37,982 bases of DNA from an uncultured Gammaproteobacteria bacterium (GCA_905479705.1 CAJQNP010000006.1:1-37982), one strand, 5' to 3'. Shown: positions 1-11,331, numbered from the stretch's first letter. Numbers and translations: made by a program. Notes: generated from the letters alone by a model not told the origin.

Positions 1-72
1 CGAATACAGGGCGGTGTTCGCAATCGGGGAACAAAGGGCAGACCGGTTGTTGATACCGGGTGTTTACATGGC

Positions 73-110
73 AAAAAAACGGCGACCTTCATTTTGTAGA
101 GGGTCGCCGT
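73..110 (-). terminator. Intrinsic terminator downstream of tRNA-Met / ychF
   Basis: Minus strand ACGGCGACC-loop-GGTCGCCGT followed by TTTTTTT. Confidence 0.85.
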
Positions 111-204
111 ATTATTAGTATGAAATCTATCGCCGCCATGACCTGGCCACAGCAGTTTCCAGGTATTCAACAAGGGTTAAAACGCCTATAACCCTTTGAA
201 AATA

Positions 205-281
205 TGGTAGCTACGGGTGGACTTGAACCACCGACCCCAGCATTATGAATGCTGTGCTCTAACCAGCTGAGCTACGTAGCC
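205..281 (-). tRNA. tRNA-Met (CAT anticodon), CCA encoded
   Basis: Minus strand GGCTACGTAGCTCAGCTGGTTAGAGCACAGCATTCATAATGCTGGGGTCGGTGGTTCAAGTCCACCCGTAGCTACCA; full cloverleaf, loop TTCATAA. Confidence 0.95.
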
Positions 282-353
282 AAGGGTGCGATAGGGTACC
301 TGAAAAGGCGTGCTGCGGACAAGTTCCTTTACGATATCAGCCGCCTACGGGCC

Positions 354-1445
354 CTAGACGTTGAAGCGGAAATGCATGACGTCGCCGTCCTGCACGATGT
401 ACTCCTTGCCCTCCAGGCGCAGTTTTCCGGCCTCTTTCGCGCCATGCTCGCCGTTACAGGCGACGAAATCGTCATAACTGACCACCTCGGCACGAATAAA
501 ACCCTTCTCGAAATCGGTGTGGATCTCGCCGGCGGCCTGCGGGGCGGTGGCACCGACGTGGGTGGTCCATGCGCGCACCTCCTTTACACCGGCGGTGAAG
601 TAGGTCTGCAGCCGGAGCAGCTTGTAGCCGGCACGGATGACGCGATTCAGGCCCGGTTCGTCGAAACCCAGCTCATCGAGATATTCCTTGCGCTCGGCGG
701 CATCCAGTTCGACCAGCTCCGCCTCGATCGCGGCACACACGGCGACGGTCTCTGCGCCCTCCTCCTCGGCACGTTTGCGCACGGCATCGAGGTAGGGATT
801 GTTTGCAAAGCCGTCCTCGCTGACATTGGCAACATACATCACCGGCTTGGAGGTCAGAAAGTGCAGGTCGTAAAGTAACGCCTGCTGCTCCTCGTCCAGC
901 GACATGCTGCTGATCAGCCTGCCGGCATCAAGATGATCGCGCACGCCTTCCATGATGGCGAGTTTTGCCTTCGCTTCCTTGTCTCCGCCCTTGGCAATCT
1001 TGCCTACACGCGTAAGGCCCTTCTCGACGGTCTCCAGGTCGGCAAGCGCAAGCTCGGTATTGATGACATCGATATCCCTTAACGGGTCGACACTACCGGA
1101 CACATGCACCACGTTGTCATCGTCGAAACACCGCACCACCATGCAGATGGCATCGGTCTCGCGAATGTTGGCGAGAAACTTGTTACCCAGCCCCTCGCCC
1201 TTCGACGCACCGGCAACCAGGCCGGCAATGTCGACAAACTCCATGGTGGTGTTGATGGTCTTCTGCGGCTGAACGATTTCAGACAGCTTGTCGAGCCGCG
1301 GATCCGGTATCGACACAATGCCGACGTTGGGATCAATGGTGCAGAACGGATAGTTCTCCGCCTGTATGCCGGCCTCGGTGAGGGCATTAAAGAGGGTGGA
1401 CTTGCCGACGTTCGGCAGTCCAACGATGCCACATTTCACACTCAT
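354..1445 (-). CDS. ychF: Redox-regulated ATPase YchF (Obg-like GTPase family)
   Basis: [40 protein letters not shown]; full length with C-terminal TGS region. Confidence 0.97.
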   Translation of the reverse strand: MSVKCGIVGLPNVGKSTLFNALTEAGIQAENYPFCTIDPNVGIVSIPDPRLDKLSEIVQPQKTINTTMEFVDIAGLVAGASKGEGLGNKFLANIRETDAICMVVRCFDDDNVVHVSGSVDPLRDIDVINTELALADLETVEKGLTRVGKIAKGGDKEAKAKLAIMEGVRDHLDAGRLISSMSLDEEQQALLYDLHFLTSKPVMYVANVSEDGFANNPYLDAVRKRAEEEGAETVAVCAAIEAELVELDAAERKEYLDELGFDEPGLNRVIRAGYKLLRLQTYFTAGVKEVRAWTTHVGATAPQAAGEIHTDFEKGFIRAEVVSYDDFVACNGEHGAKEAGKLRLEGKEYIVQDGDVMHFRFNV

Positions 1446-1478
1446 GATTTTTCCGTGTCCAGGGTAACGAGATGTTGC

Positions 1479-2057
1479 TTATTTAGCCGTGTGCAGGGCC
1501 TGCATTGCCTTTTCAGTCTGCCCGGCAAGGATCTCCGGCAGGGCCTTGATGGCATCATCAATGGCCTGGTCGATCAGCACGCGATCATCACGCGAGGCAT
1601 TCTTCAGCACATAACCCACCACCTCATCACGGTGGCCGGGATGGCCAATACCGATACGCAGCCGCATGAAATCGTTTCCGCCGAGATGCGGTATCAGGTC
1701 ACGCAGGCCATTGTGCCCGCCGTGACCGCCGCCCCTCTTCAGCTTCACCGTACCCACCGGCAGATCCAGGTCATCATGCACGACCAGGATGGCGCTGCGT
1801 GGTATCTGGTAAAACTTCGCCAGTGACGCCACCGGCAGACCGCTGCGGTTCATGAAGTCCATCGGCTTCTGCAGGCGACAGTCGTGACCGGCGATGCTGC
1901 AACGGGCAACCTCGCTTTTATACCTGCTCTCGGGCTTGAAGCCGGCATTACACTGACGTGCAACTTCATCCACAAACCAGAACCCGGCGTTATGCCGGGT
2001 CTGTTCGTACTTTGCTCCAGGATTGCCCAGCCCGGCAACGAGCTGAATAGCGGCCAA
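1479..2057 (-). CDS. pth: Aminoacyl-tRNA (peptidyl-tRNA) hydrolase
   Basis: (L)AAIQLVAGLGNPGAKYEQTRHNAGFWFVDE; homology begins at a TTG codon (2055-2057). The track ORF extends to 2162 inside rplY. Confidence 0.93.
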   Translation of the reverse strand: MAAIQLVAGLGNPGAKYEQTRHNAGFWFVDEVARQCNAGFKPESRYKSEVARCSIAGHDCRLQKPMDFMNRSGLPVASLAKFYQIPRSAILVVHDDLDLPVGTVKLKRGGGHGGHNGLRDLIPHLGGNDFMRLRIGIGHPGHRDEVVGYVLKNASRDDRVLIDQAIDDAIKALPEILAGQTEKAMQALHTAK

Positions 2058-2070
2058 TGCCCGGCTCCGG

Positions 2071-2742
2071 CTAGCTTTCGCCTTCGCCTTCGCCTTCGCC
2101 CTTGGCCTCTTCTCCGGCCTCGCCACCCTCGGCTGCCGGCGCTTCTTCCTCGATCTCTTCAACGACGCGTTTCACGTGGATGGAGACCACCGAACTGTCG
2201 TGGTCTTCGCCGCGAGCCAGCTCGGTCAGGGTCACACCTTCAGGCACGTTCAGTGCGGACAGGTGAACGGAATCTCCGATCTCAAGCGTGGAAATGTCGA
2301 CCTCGATGTATTCTGGCAGATCCTTCGGCAGACACTCGATCGCAACTTCCGTCAGGTCATGTGAAACCAGGCCGCCGGCCTTCACACCCGGGGCAGTCTC
2401 TTCACCCAGTATGTGCACCGGCAGATGTGTCTTGAGTTTCTCGGTTGCACTGACACGCTGCAGATCCATGTGCAGGATTCGTGGCTTGCTCGGGTGGCGT
2501 TGCAGATCACGCAGGATGGCCTGCGTCTCGCCGCCACCACTCTTGACTGTCAGGATGTGCGAGTAAAACGCCTCGTTCTCGAGGTTACGCAGTACTTCAT
2601 TGTGTGACAGCGTCAGTGCTTCCGGATCCTTGTTTCCGCCATACATGATGGCAGGTACCTTGCCCGCATGACGCAGGCGGCGGCTCGCACCCTTACCTGT
2701 ATCAGTGCGTGACTCCGCATTCAGTTCAAAACTAATAGCCAT
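2071..2742 (-). CDS. rplY: 50S ribosomal protein bL25 (Ctc-type, long form)
   Basis: FELNAESRTDTGKGASRRLRHAGKVPAIMYGGNKDPEALTLSHNE; acidic C-terminal tail GEGEGEGES. Confidence 0.95.
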   Translation of the reverse strand: MAISFELNAESRTDTGKGASRRLRHAGKVPAIMYGGNKDPEALTLSHNEVLRNLENEAFYSHILTVKSGGGETQAILRDLQRHPSKPRILHMDLQRVSATEKLKTHLPVHILGEETAPGVKAGGLVSHDLTEVAIECLPKDLPEYIEVDISTLEIGDSVHLSALNVPEGVTLTELARGEDHDSSVVSIHVKRVVEEIEEEAPAAEGGEAGEEAKGEGEGEGES

Positions 2743-2875
2743 GTTACTTCTCCAGTCTTAAATGCACCTCGCGGTGCGGTTTACGCCTTCCCCGCGACCA
2801 GGGAAGGCCTGTGTGCGACATGGCGCAAAACGACCACATCGCGTAAAGCAAAAAATCCTGTTGCAACCGTTGCTT

Positions 2876-2961
2876 GTCATTCCCGCGCAAGCGGGAATCC
2901 AGCGCCGCTGTTCCGGATCTTTCTGGATTCCGGTTCCCAGCTGCGCTGCGCCCGGAATGAC
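2876..2961. repeat. Small imperfect palindromic intergenic repeat with GTCATTCC/GGAATGAC ends
   Basis: GTCATTCCCGCGCAAGCGGGAATCCAG...CTGGATTCCGGTTCCCAGCTGCGCTGCGCCCGGAATGAC. Confidence 0.7.
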
Positions 2962-2979
2962 GAAAGAATCAGTTTATCT

Positions 2980-3957
2980 TTAATCCATATACAGTGAGCT
3001 GACCGACTCTTCCATGCTGATACGCCGCATGGTCTCGGCGAGCATGGCGGCGATACTCAGCTGCCTGATCTTTTCACACGCCTGCGCGTTTTCCTGCAGC
3101 GGGATGGTGTCGGTCACCACCAGTTCATCCAGCTCCGAGGCACTGATGTTGTCCACGGCCGAACCGGACAGCACCGGGTGCGTACAGTAGGCCACGACCC
3201 GGGCGGCGCCCTGCTCTTTCAGCGCCATGGCCGCCAGACACAGGGTGCCCGCGGTATCCACCAGGTCATCAACCAGGACGCAGGTACGACCCTCAACCTC
3301 ACCAATAATATTCATCACGCGCGCCTCATTCGGACGCGGACGTCGTTTATCAATAATCGCTAGGTCGGCATCGTCCAGGCGCTTCGCCAGGGCGCGCGCC
3401 CTGACCACACCGCCAACATCGGGTGACACCACCACGATATCCGGGTACTTCTGCTTCCACACATCGCCGAGAAGAATCGGTGACGCGTAGACATTGTCCA
3501 CCGGGATATCAAAGTATCCCTGTATCTGGTCGGCATGCAGGTCTACCGTCAGTACGCGGTCCGCCTTCACATTACTGATCATCTGCGCGACCACCTTGGC
3601 AGTAATCGGTACGCGTACCGAACGCGGGCGGCGATCCTGTCGCGCGTAACCGAAATACGGCACCACCGCCGTTATGCGCCTTGCCGATGAGCGATGCACG
3701 GCATCGATCAGCACCAGCAGCTCCATCAGGTTGTCGTTGGTCGGCGCACAGGTTGGCTGCATGATGAAAACGTCCTTGCCGCGAACGTTCTCGTTGATTT
3801 CGATCTGCACTTCACCATCGCTGAAACTGCCAACGCTGGCATCACCCATCTGCAGCTGCAGATGCCTGACCACGTCTTGTGCGAGCCTCGGGTTCGCGTT
3901 TCCGGTGAACACGATTATCGAGCTGTCTGATTCAGGTGCAGGCATAGCGTCCATCAC
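2980..3957 (-). CDS. prs: Ribose-phosphate pyrophosphokinase
   Basis: [17 protein letters not shown]...[53 protein letters not shown]-binding motif. Confidence 0.97.
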   Translation of the reverse strand: MMDAMPAPESDSSIIVFTGNANPRLAQDVVRHLQLQMGDASVGSFSDGEVQIEINENVRGKDVFIMQPTCAPTNDNLMELLVLIDAVHRSSARRITAVVPYFGYARQDRRPRSVRVPITAKVVAQMISNVKADRVLTVDLHADQIQGYFDIPVDNVYASPILLGDVWKQKYPDIVVVSPDVGGVVRARALAKRLDDADLAIIDKRRPRPNEARVMNIIGEVEGRTCVLVDDLVDTAGTLCLAAMALKEQGAARVVAYCTHPVLSGSAVDNISASELDELVVTDTIPLQENAQACEKIRQLSIAAMLAETMRRISMEESVSSLYMD

Positions 3958-4064
3958 GCGTTATCTTCAATAAGTTCTCTCGCGCCACGCGCTCGAGTCG
4001 AACCCTGAGGTTCTCATCCTGCCGCGTCCTGCAGCAGGGGCCATCGCTTCGCGATGTTTTAACA

Positions 4065-4139
4065 TGGCTGGGACGGCAGGATTCGAACCTGCGAATACGG
4101 GGATCAAAACCCCGGGCCTTACCACTTGGCGACGTCCCA
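4065..4139 (-). tRNA. tRNA-Gln (TTG anticodon), CCA encoded
   Basis: Minus strand TGGGACGTCGCCAAGTGGTAAGGCCCCGGGGTTTTGATCCCCGTATTCGCAGGTTCGAATCCTGCCGTCCCAGCCA. Confidence 0.95.
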
Positions 4140-4182
4140 AATACTCTATTTAATGCTAAACCCGTCTGGGACGCTTATCTGT

Positions 4183-5043
4183 TTACTCCAGTGCACTCAG
4201 CAGTGGAGAACGGTTGGTACCACGCGTTACAAAGCCAGCCAGGTTCGCCGGTCGCTGTGCTGCCACTCGCTGCGCGTCCGCCTCCGTGTCGAATGCTGCA
4301 AACACGCAGGCACCGGTGCCTGTCAGCCGTGCGGGAGAATATGAATTCAACCAGTCAAGCGCCGCATCCACCTCCGGGTAGCTGCGCCGCACCACGGCCT
4401 CGCAGTCATTCCTGAGTTCACCCGAAAGAAGGTCGGGTATTCTCGTTCGGGGCGTGTCCCGTGTCAAACCCGGATCGGAAAAAACTGCGGCAGTTGATAC
4501 GCTTACCGGCGGAACCAGCAGCAAATACCATGCTTCCGGCGGGGTCACCGGGGTCAGGATCTCACCCACCCCCTCGGCCCAGGCCGCCTCGCCGTGTATA
4601 AATACCGGCACATCGGCACCCAGCGCCAGTCCCAGCCGGGCCAGCTCCGCGGCCGGCAGGTCCAGCCCCCAGAGGCGGTTCAGCACCCGCAGCGTGGTTG
4701 CGGCATCGGAGCTGCCGCCCCCCAGGCCACCCCCGATCGGCAGGCGCTTGTCGTTGTAAATCATCACACCGGCCGAGCAGCCCGTCGCCTTGCGCAGCAG
4801 CATGGCGGCACGCACGCACAGGTCTTCAGCGGCGGGCACAGCGGCCGGTTGCCCGGCGAGCTGTATGCCGGACTGGCCGTTTACATCAAAATACAGCCAG
4901 TCGCTGAGGGTCAGGAACTGGAATACCGTTTGCAGCTCATGGTAGCCATCCGCGCGCTGGCCGACCACGTGCAACATCAGGTTCAGCTTGGCCGGTGCCG
5001 GCCACGGACCACTGGCGCTGGCTGGAATCTCGGCCTGGTTCAT
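4183..5043 (-). CDS. ispE: 4-(cytidine 5'-diphospho)-2-C-methyl-D-erythritol kinase
   Basis: WPAPAKLNLMLHVVGQRADGYHELQTVFQFL; LPIGGGLGGGSSDAATTL; ATGA overlap with lolB stop. Confidence 0.96.
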   Translation of the reverse strand: MNQAEIPASASGPWPAPAKLNLMLHVVGQRADGYHELQTVFQFLTLSDWLYFDVNGQSGIQLAGQPAAVPAAEDLCVRAAMLLRKATGCSAGVMIYNDKRLPIGGGLGGGSSDAATTLRVLNRLWGLDLPAAELARLGLALGADVPVFIHGEAAWAEGVGEILTPVTPPEAWYLLLVPPVSVSTAAVFSDPGLTRDTPRTRIPDLLSGELRNDCEAVVRRSYPEVDAALDWLNSYSPARLTGTGACVFAAFDTEADAQRVAAQRPANLAGFVTRGTNRSPLLSALE

Positions 5044-5621
5044 GGCGCCACGGTCTTGGGCGGGCCCAGCTGCCATTCCGAGATCACCAGGCGCACGGCC
5101 ACGTCGTTGCGCGCCAGCTGCATCTTCGACGGCACGGCCGCACCCTCGACGAGCTTGTATTTCTGGTAGTTGATCACCCAGCCGGATTGCTCCAGCCGAC
5201 TCAGCTGACCGACAGCATCGTAGACCTCGATGGCCTCGACATTCGGTACCGGCAGGCCGCGTATCCAGTAGCGCAAGCCGACGACCGGCAGTCGCCAGCC
5301 GGTTACCTGCAGCAGCAGGGCATCGCCATCCTGCGCATAGGAAGACTGACCCGAGGCATCGACCAGTACGACACCGTGCTCATCACCGGCAATCTGGAAA
5401 CCACCCTGCCCCAGTGGACCGGATACCTTCAGCTGGTAACCGTCCGCCTGCTCCTGCCACAGCAGGCTTGCGTGCCAGCCCTCGTCGCCGTGTGTCAGGG
5501 CGATGCGGCCATTGAGTTGCCAGTCGGAGAAATCCGCCGGGGAACGGCTGGTCTTGAGCGGTGCGGTCGTAGCACAGCCGGCCAGCAGCAGGATCAGGAG
5601 GGGCCCGACGAAACGCTTCAC
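5040..5621 (-). CDS. lolB: Outer membrane lipoprotein LolB (GTG start)
   Basis: Lipoprotein signal ILLLAGCATT; WQLNGRIALTHGDEGWHASLLWQQ-like core; sits between the TPR gene and ispE, standard order. Confidence 0.9.
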   Translation of the reverse strand: MKRFVGPLLILLLAGCATTAPLKTSRSPADFSDWQLNGRIALTHGDEGWHASLLWQEQADGYQLKVSGPLGQGGFQIAGDEHGVVLVDASGQSSYAQDGDALLLQVTGWRLPVVGLRYWIRGLPVPNVEAIEVYDAVGQLSRLEQSGWVINYQKYKLVEGAAVPSKMQLARNDVAVRLVISEWQLGPPKTVAP

Positions 5622-7405
5622 GGGCTGTAGCGATTAATGATTTCCAGCAATACCGGATTGTCAGGTGCTGTCTTGCGCGAGGCTTCCCAGATGGCACGGG
5701 CCTCGTCATGGTCCCCCTGTACCCACATGACCTCGCCGAGGTGTGCACCGATCTCGCCGTCCTGCGTCATGTCCCAGGCGCGTTGCAAATGCTGGCGCGC
5801 CTGCGCGTAGTTGCCGAGGCGGAAGTGCACCCAGCCCAGGCTGTCGATGATTGCCGGGTCATCGGGTTCCTGTGCATAGGCGCGGTTGATGTAGCCCAGC
5901 GCCTCTTCATAGCGCGTGGTGCGGTCTGCCAGCGTGTAGCCCAGCGCGTTCAGGGTGCGGACATTGTCGGGATCCTGCTCGAGGATCTGGCGCATGTTTC
6001 TCTCTGCAATGTCGAGCTTGCCGAGCTTCTCTGCAGCCAGTGAATGGGCGTATAGCAGATCGGCATTATCGGGGCTGGATTGCAGCGCCTCGACATACAG
6101 GTCGTAGGCCTCCCGGTTAAGCCCCGCATCCGTGAGCACCTGCCCTTCCAGCAGGTAATAGGTCACGCTCTGCGTCGGATCTTTCTGGCGCAGCAGGCGC
6201 ATGTGATTCTGCATGGTGTCGATGTTGCCGTTCCTGACGAGGATTTCCGCGATGCGCAGCTGCGCCTGGCTCCAGTAGTCGCCCGACTCGACCTTGCCAT
6301 ACCACTGCAGTGCGGCCTGGTCATCGCCCTGCTTGAGACTGGAATAACCCAGGTAGTAATAGGCATTCTGGATATTCGGATCGATCTCGAGCAGCTGCAT
6401 GAGGTGCCCTTCACCGGCCTTGTACTGACCGGTCTCCAGCTCCAGCAGCGCCAGCGAGTACAGGCCATCCGGGTTTTCCGGTTCGAGTTCCACGACCCTC
6501 GCGAACTGGGCACGTGCACCCTTGAGATCCTCACCGTCAAGCAACATGCGGCCGTAGGCGAAGTGCAGGTTGGTGTTATCGGGATGTTTCTTGACGGCCC
6601 CGGCGAGCAGCTTGCGGGCATCATCGTTGCGGTCCATGCGCACCAGTATCTGTGCCTTGAGCAACAGTGCCGATGGCAGGTCCGGGCTGGTCTGCAGGGC
6701 CTTGTCGACCGACTGCAGGGCCTTGTCGGTATCGTCCGCGGTCACGGCGATGCGACTCAGCGCCATCCACGCATAGGGGTTGTCCGGGTTATGCGCGACC
6801 AGCTGCTCCATCGTAGCCATCGCCCTGGCCTTGTCTTCCTCACGGGCGAGGATGGTGGTGGCGAGGCTGTAGCCCTCCTCGGGATCATCCGAAATCGCCA
6901 GCAGGTAGTTCAGCTGGTTAATGACCTCGTCGTGGTCCTTGTTGTGCAGTGCCAGCGCAATCAGGGCCTTGCGTGCCTCGATACTGTCCGGGTCAAGCTC
7001 GACCCAGCGCCGCGCCGCACGCTCGGCCGCATCATAGGCGTTTGCATAGGAAGCAATCTGGACCGCACGTTCCGCGACCCGCGGATCCCGTGAATCCATG
7101 GCGGCCTGCAGGTAATGCGGCACGGAGATCATCATGACGCCGCGCTGACCGGCAATCTCGCCCAGCAGGATGTCATACATCAGGTCACTGGTCAGCGTCT
7201 GCTCGGGAGGCGCTTGCTCCGGCAGCGGCTCTGCCTGATCGACGCCAGCCGCCGGGGGCGGCTCGCTTTCGAGGTTCGCGGCGGAGGCCTGCCGGGCTGA
7301 CGACTGGTCGCCCGAAACGGCACAAGACGCCAGTGGCAGAACCACCAGCACACTTAAAACGGACACGCACAGCGAGTCCCAGAGTCTGTTCATAAACGCT
7401 TCCAT
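5618..7405 (-). CDS. Tetratricopeptide-repeat lipoprotein upstream of lolB
   Basis: Multiple TPR units (e.g. YSLALLELETGQYKAGEGHLMQLLEIDPN); lipobox LASC; track ORF runs to 7447, start assigned by inference. Confidence 0.88.
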   Translation of the reverse strand: MEAFMNRLWDSLCVSVLSVLVVLPLASCAVSGDQSSARQASAANLESEPPPAAGVDQAEPLPEQAPPEQTLTSDLMYDILLGEIAGQRGVMMISVPHYLQAAMDSRDPRVAERAVQIASYANAYDAAERAARRWVELDPDSIEARKALIALALHNKDHDEVINQLNYLLAISDDPEEGYSLATTILAREEDKARAMATMEQLVAHNPDNPYAWMALSRIAVTADDTDKALQSVDKALQTSPDLPSALLLKAQILVRMDRNDDARKLLAGAVKKHPDNTNLHFAYGRMLLDGEDLKGARAQFARVVELEPENPDGLYSLALLELETGQYKAGEGHLMQLLEIDPNIQNAYYYLGYSSLKQGDDQAALQWYGKVESGDYWSQAQLRIAEILVRNGNIDTMQNHMRLLRQKDPTQSVTYYLLEGQVLTDAGLNREAYDLYVEALQSSPDNADLLYAHSLAAEKLGKLDIAERNMRQILEQDPDNVRTLNALGYTLADRTTRYEEALGYINRAYAQEPDDPAIIDSLGWVHFRLGNYAQARQHLQRAWDMTQDGEIGAHLGEVMWVQGDHDEARAIWEASRKTAPDNPVLLEIINRYSP

Positions 7406-7573
7406 TGGTGACATTCTAACAGCCACTTCTCTGCCCGGGTAAGTCAATGGACAGTAAAATCAGTATTTTGTTGTATATCTGCAGGGTATGATTCAGGATT
7501 CGCTCCCGGCTTGTATTAACTGACCCCGCCATGCAGAATTTTGCGTTCACTTGTTGATTTTCTTGAATTTGGT

Positions 7574-8839
7574 ATGCATCTGACCGTCCTCGGCATCAAT
7601 CACCGCACCGCTCCCGTGGAAGTGCGCGGCCAGGTGGCATTCCCGCCGGAATCACTGCCGCGCGCCCTGGACGAACTGCTGACGCTCAATGGCGTACAGG
7701 AAGCCGCCATCCTGTCCACCTGCAATCGCACCGAGATATACATCAACCAGGACAGCGACAGCGATGCATCAGTGGAGACCTGGTTATGTCGCTTTCACCA
7801 GCTGAACCCGACGAGCCTGGAACCGCACTGCTACACATATAAGGAATCAGACGCGGTGCGCCACATGCTGCGCGTCGCCGCCGGGCTTGATTCCATGGTG
7901 CTCGGCGAACCGCAGATCCTTGGCCAGATGAAGGACAGTTACCAGAGCGCACTCGAGTCCGGCAGCATCGACACACTGGTCAGCCGCCTGTTCCAGCATA
8001 CCTTCTCGGTCGCCAAGCAGGTCCGTACCGACACGGCCATCGGTGCCAGCCCGGTCTCTGTCGCCTTCGCGGCCGTGACCCTGGCAAAGCAGATATTCGG
8101 CGAGTTCGGCAACCAGACGGCATTGCTGATCGGCGCCGGCGAAACCATCGAGCTGGCCGCCCGTCACCTGCACGACCAGGGTACCGGCAAGCTGGTGGTG
8201 GCCAATCGCACGGTATCACGTGCGCATGAGCTGGCCGCCCGGTTCAACGGCTACGGCATCGCTCTGGACGAGATACCGGCGCACCTCGCCGAGGCCGACA
8301 TCGTCATTTCCTCGACCGGCAGCAGCACGCCCATCGTTACCCGGGAGATTGTCGAGGCAGCACTGGTCTCGCGCAAGCACCGCCCGGTATTGATGGTGGA
8401 CATTGCCGTACCGGCAGACATCGAGCCCGGCGTGGCCGGGTTTGATGACGTTTACCTGTACAGCGTCGATGACCTCAAGCAGGTCATCGAGGAAAACATG
8501 CGCTCCCGCCAGGAGGCCGCATTGCAGGCCGAGGAGATCATCGATGCACAGGTCGATCGTTTCATGTCATGGACCCGCTCTCTGGAAGCCGTGCCAACCG
8601 TGCGTGCCTACCGCGAGTACGCGGAATCGCTTGCACAGGCAGAGCGCGACAAGGCGCTCAACCAGCTGGAGAACGGCAAATCACCCGAGGAAGTCATCGA
8701 TACACTGACATACAATCTCGTCAACAAGCTGACCCACAACCCCAGCGTCAACCTGCGCGGCGCCGTTGCCGAGGGCGAGACCGGACTGCTCGAGGCCGTG
8801 CGCACCCTGTTCCGGCTCAAGGGCGGCCAGGACAAGTAA
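7574..8839 (+). CDS. hemA: Glutamyl-tRNA reductase
   Basis: [49 protein letters not shown]. Confidence 0.97.
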   Translation: MHLTVLGINHRTAPVEVRGQVAFPPESLPRALDELLTLNGVQEAAILSTCNRTEIYINQDSDSDASVETWLCRFHQLNPTSLEPHCYTYKESDAVRHMLRVAAGLDSMVLGEPQILGQMKDSYQSALESGSIDTLVSRLFQHTFSVAKQVRTDTAIGASPVSVAFAAVTLAKQIFGEFGNQTALLIGAGETIELAARHLHDQGTGKLVVANRTVSRAHELAARFNGYGIALDEIPAHLAEADIVISSTGSSTPIVTREIVEAALVSRKHRPVLMVDIAVPADIEPGVAGFDDVYLYSVDDLKQVIEENMRSRQEAALQAEEIIDAQVDRFMSWTRSLEAVPTVRAYREYAESLAQAERDKALNQLENGKSPEEVIDTLTYNLVNKLTHNPSVNLRGAVAEGETGLLEAVRTLFRLKGGQDK

Positions 8840-8841
8840 TC

Positions 8842-9933
8842 ATGCAACAGAGCATCATCAACAAGCTGCAGACGATCGAGGAGCGCCATACCGAGGTGAG
8901 TGCGCTGCTGGCCGACGCCGACACCATTGCCGACCAGGACAAGTACCGCAACCTGTCCAAGGAGTATGCGCAGCTCTCGCCCGTGGTCGACAGCTTCAAG
9001 GCCTGGCTGCAGACACAGGATGACCTGGCCTCGGCCGAGGAAATGCTCAGGGACCCGGACCCGGACATGAAGAGCATGGCCGAGGACGAACTCACGGATG
9101 TACGCCAGCGCTCGGAGTCACTGGAACACGACCTGCAGAAACTGCTGCTGCCGAAAGACCCGCACGATGACAGCAACATTTTCCTCGAGGTGCGCGCCGG
9201 TACCGGCGGCGACGAGGCGGCCATCTTTGCCGGCGACCTGTTTCGCATGTATTCGCGTTACGCTGAACTCAACAAGTGGCAGGTGGAGGTGCTCAGCGAG
9301 AGTCCCGGCGAGCACGGCGGTTACAAGGAAATCATCGCGCGCATCGTCGGACAGGGCGCCTACTCCCGGCTGAAGTTTGAATCCGGTGCACACCGCGTGC
9401 AGCGTGTACCCGAGACGGAATCACAGGGGCGTATTCATACCTCTGCCGCCACCGTCGCCATCATGCCGGAGGCCGATGAGGTCGACCCGGTGGAGATCAA
9501 CCCGGCAGACCTCAAGGTCGACACCTTTCGTGCCTCGGGCGCCGGTGGCCAGCATGTCAACAAGACCGATTCGGCGATTCGCCTGACGCACCTGCCCACC
9601 GGTATCGTGGTCGAGTGTCAGGATGAGCGCTCGCAGCACAAGAACCGCGCACGCGCCATGTCGCTGTTGTCCGCAAAATTGCTGGATACCCGGCTGGCAC
9701 AGCAGAAGGCCGAGGAAACCGAGGCACGGCGTACGCTGGTCGGCAGCGGCGACCGCTCCGAGCGTATCCGCACCTATAATTTCCCGCAGGGCCGCATGAC
9801 AGACCACCGCATCAACCTGACCGTCTACAAGCTGGACGAGTTCATGTCCGGCAATCTCGACCTGGCCATCGAACCACTGGTGCACGAATACCAGGCCGAT
9901 CAGCTCACCGCACTCAATGAATCAGGCGCCTGA
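8842..9933 (+). CDS. prfA: Peptide chain release factor 1
   Basis: [58 protein letters not shown] (GGQ). Confidence 0.98.
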   Translation: MQQSIINKLQTIEERHTEVSALLADADTIADQDKYRNLSKEYAQLSPVVDSFKAWLQTQDDLASAEEMLRDPDPDMKSMAEDELTDVRQRSESLEHDLQKLLLPKDPHDDSNIFLEVRAGTGGDEAAIFAGDLFRMYSRYAELNKWQVEVLSESPGEHGGYKEIIARIVGQGAYSRLKFESGAHRVQRVPETESQGRIHTSAATVAIMPEADEVDPVEINPADLKVDTFRASGAGGQHVNKTDSAIRLTHLPTGIVVECQDERSQHKNRARAMSLLSAKLLDTRLAQQKAEETEARRTLVGSGDRSERIRTYNFPQGRMTDHRINLTVYKLDEFMSGNLDLAIEPLVHEYQADQLTALNESGA

Positions 9934-10783
9934 GCCGGACCCCGACTCACCCACCATCAAGCAACTGCTCGTGGAGGCAACGGCCCTGCTCGACAGCGAA
10001 TCGCCGCGACTCGATGCCGAGGTGCTGCTGGCACACGCCTTACAGCAACCGCGCAGTCACCTGCTGGCCTGGCCGGAAAAACGCCTGACCGCCGCACAAC
10101 TCGCCACGTTCAGGCAACTGTTACAACGTCGCTGCAACGGCGAACCGGTCGCCTACCTGACCGGTGAACGTGAATTCTGGTCACTGCCGCTGGGGGTCAC
10201 GACCGACACACTCATCCCGCGACCGGAAACAGAGAGCCTGGTTGCACTGGCCCTGGAAAAGATACCGGCCGATGCCCCGCAACTGATCGCTGACCTGGGT
10301 ACCGGCAGTGGCGCCATCGCACTCGCCATCGCCAGTGAACGACCACGCTGTACGCTCATTGCCACCGAGCGCGACCCGGCGGCGCTGGCCGTTGCGGAGG
10401 AAAACGCGCAACGACTCGGCATCACCACGGTGGCGTTTCGCCATGGCCACTGGTGTGAACCGCTGGCCGGTCTGCAAGCTGACCTGATCGTCAGCAACCC
10501 GCCCTACATCGCCGCGGCAGATCCACACCTGACGCGCGGCGACGTACGCTTCGAGCCACGCAGCGCACTGGCTGCCGGCCCGGCCGGCATGGATGACCTC
10601 ACGGCGATCGCTGCCTGCGCATCCCGCCACCTGAAACCCGGCGGCTGGCTGCTCATGGAACACGGTTTTGACCAGGGTGAACTGGCACGCCAACTACTGG
10701 AAGATACCGGCTTTTCACAGGTGCTTGATTATCGGGACAATGCGTCGCTGGCACGCGTCATCTCGGGCCAGTGGCCGGACTAG
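9917..10783 (+). CDS. prmC: Release factor glutamine methyltransferase PrmC (HemK)
   Basis: [37 protein letters not shown]. Confidence 0.96.
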   Translation: MNQAPEPDPDSPTIKQLLVEATALLDSESPRLDAEVLLAHALQQPRSHLLAWPEKRLTAAQLATFRQLLQRRCNGEPVAYLTGEREFWSLPLGVTTDTLIPRPETESLVALALEKIPADAPQLIADLGTGSGAIALAIASERPRCTLIATERDPAALAVAEENAQRLGITTVAFRHGHWCEPLAGLQADLIVSNPPYIAAADPHLTRGDVRFEPRSALAAGPAGMDDLTAIAACASRHLKPGGWLLMEHGFDQGELARQLLEDTGFSQVLDYRDNASLARVISGQWPD

Positions 10784-10790
10784 ATGACGC

Positions 10791-11219
10791 TTGTTTTTTC
10801 ACCGTGCGCGGCGTTACGATGAGACTGTGCCGGAAAAACTGAGACAACGTTCTATATGGCTCACCGAGCCCAGCCAGGATCCCGATTACGCGGAATCAGC
10901 GGCAGAGTTGTTGCGTGATGCACTTGGTGTAATTAGCGTGCAGGTCGTGCGCTCTGACCACCTGCTTGTCAATTACAACGTACGCGAAATAACCCTGCAG
11001 ATACTCGAGTCCCTGCTCACCGAGTTCGGCTACACACTGCGAACCAGCCTGGTTTGCCGCACCATGCGCGCACTGTGTTACTACGTGGAAGACATTGAAT
11101 GCACCAGCCGCAAACACGACCAGGCGGAGTGTACCCGTGATGCATTTATCACCCGTTACCTGCGCAAGCCCCACGGATGCCAGGACCGGCGCCCAAAGTA
11201 CCTGCGGCGCTACCTGTAA
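10791..11219 (+). CDS. Hypothetical protein, Cys/Arg-rich C-terminus
   Basis: 142 aa ORF between prmC and the moeB-type gene on the same strand; C-terminus RYLRKPHGCQDRRPKYLRRYL. Start uncertain (GTG within ETVPEKL is an alternative). Confidence 0.7.
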   Translation: MFFHRARRYDETVPEKLRQRSIWLTEPSQDPDYAESAAELLRDALGVISVQVVRSDHLLVNYNVREITLQILESLLTEFGYTLRTSLVCRTMRALCYYVEDIECTSRKHDQAECTRDAFITRYLRKPHGCQDRRPKYLRRYL

Positions 11220-11331
11220 GCATTAACAGTCTGCATTTCCCTGCCCATGAATACTCACTCTGCAATGGCAAAGAAGCTCACCTGAAGCTCCATATGCCTG
11301 CACTTCCGGCATTGCCCTGACATTCACGACC

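Noticed and set aside
1104-1826. Long ORFs antisense to housekeeping genes (e.g. 1104-1826 +, 6080-7093 +, 33889-34737 -, 34999-35730 -)
   Set aside because: They lie opposite strongly supported genes in GC-rich sequence; no recognisable domains.
4030-4060. CATCGC-TTC-GCGATG-TTTT hairpin between prs and tRNA-Gln as a terminator
   Set aside because: The T-run is on the plus strand while neighbouring genes are on the minus strand; no plus-strand transcript is supported.
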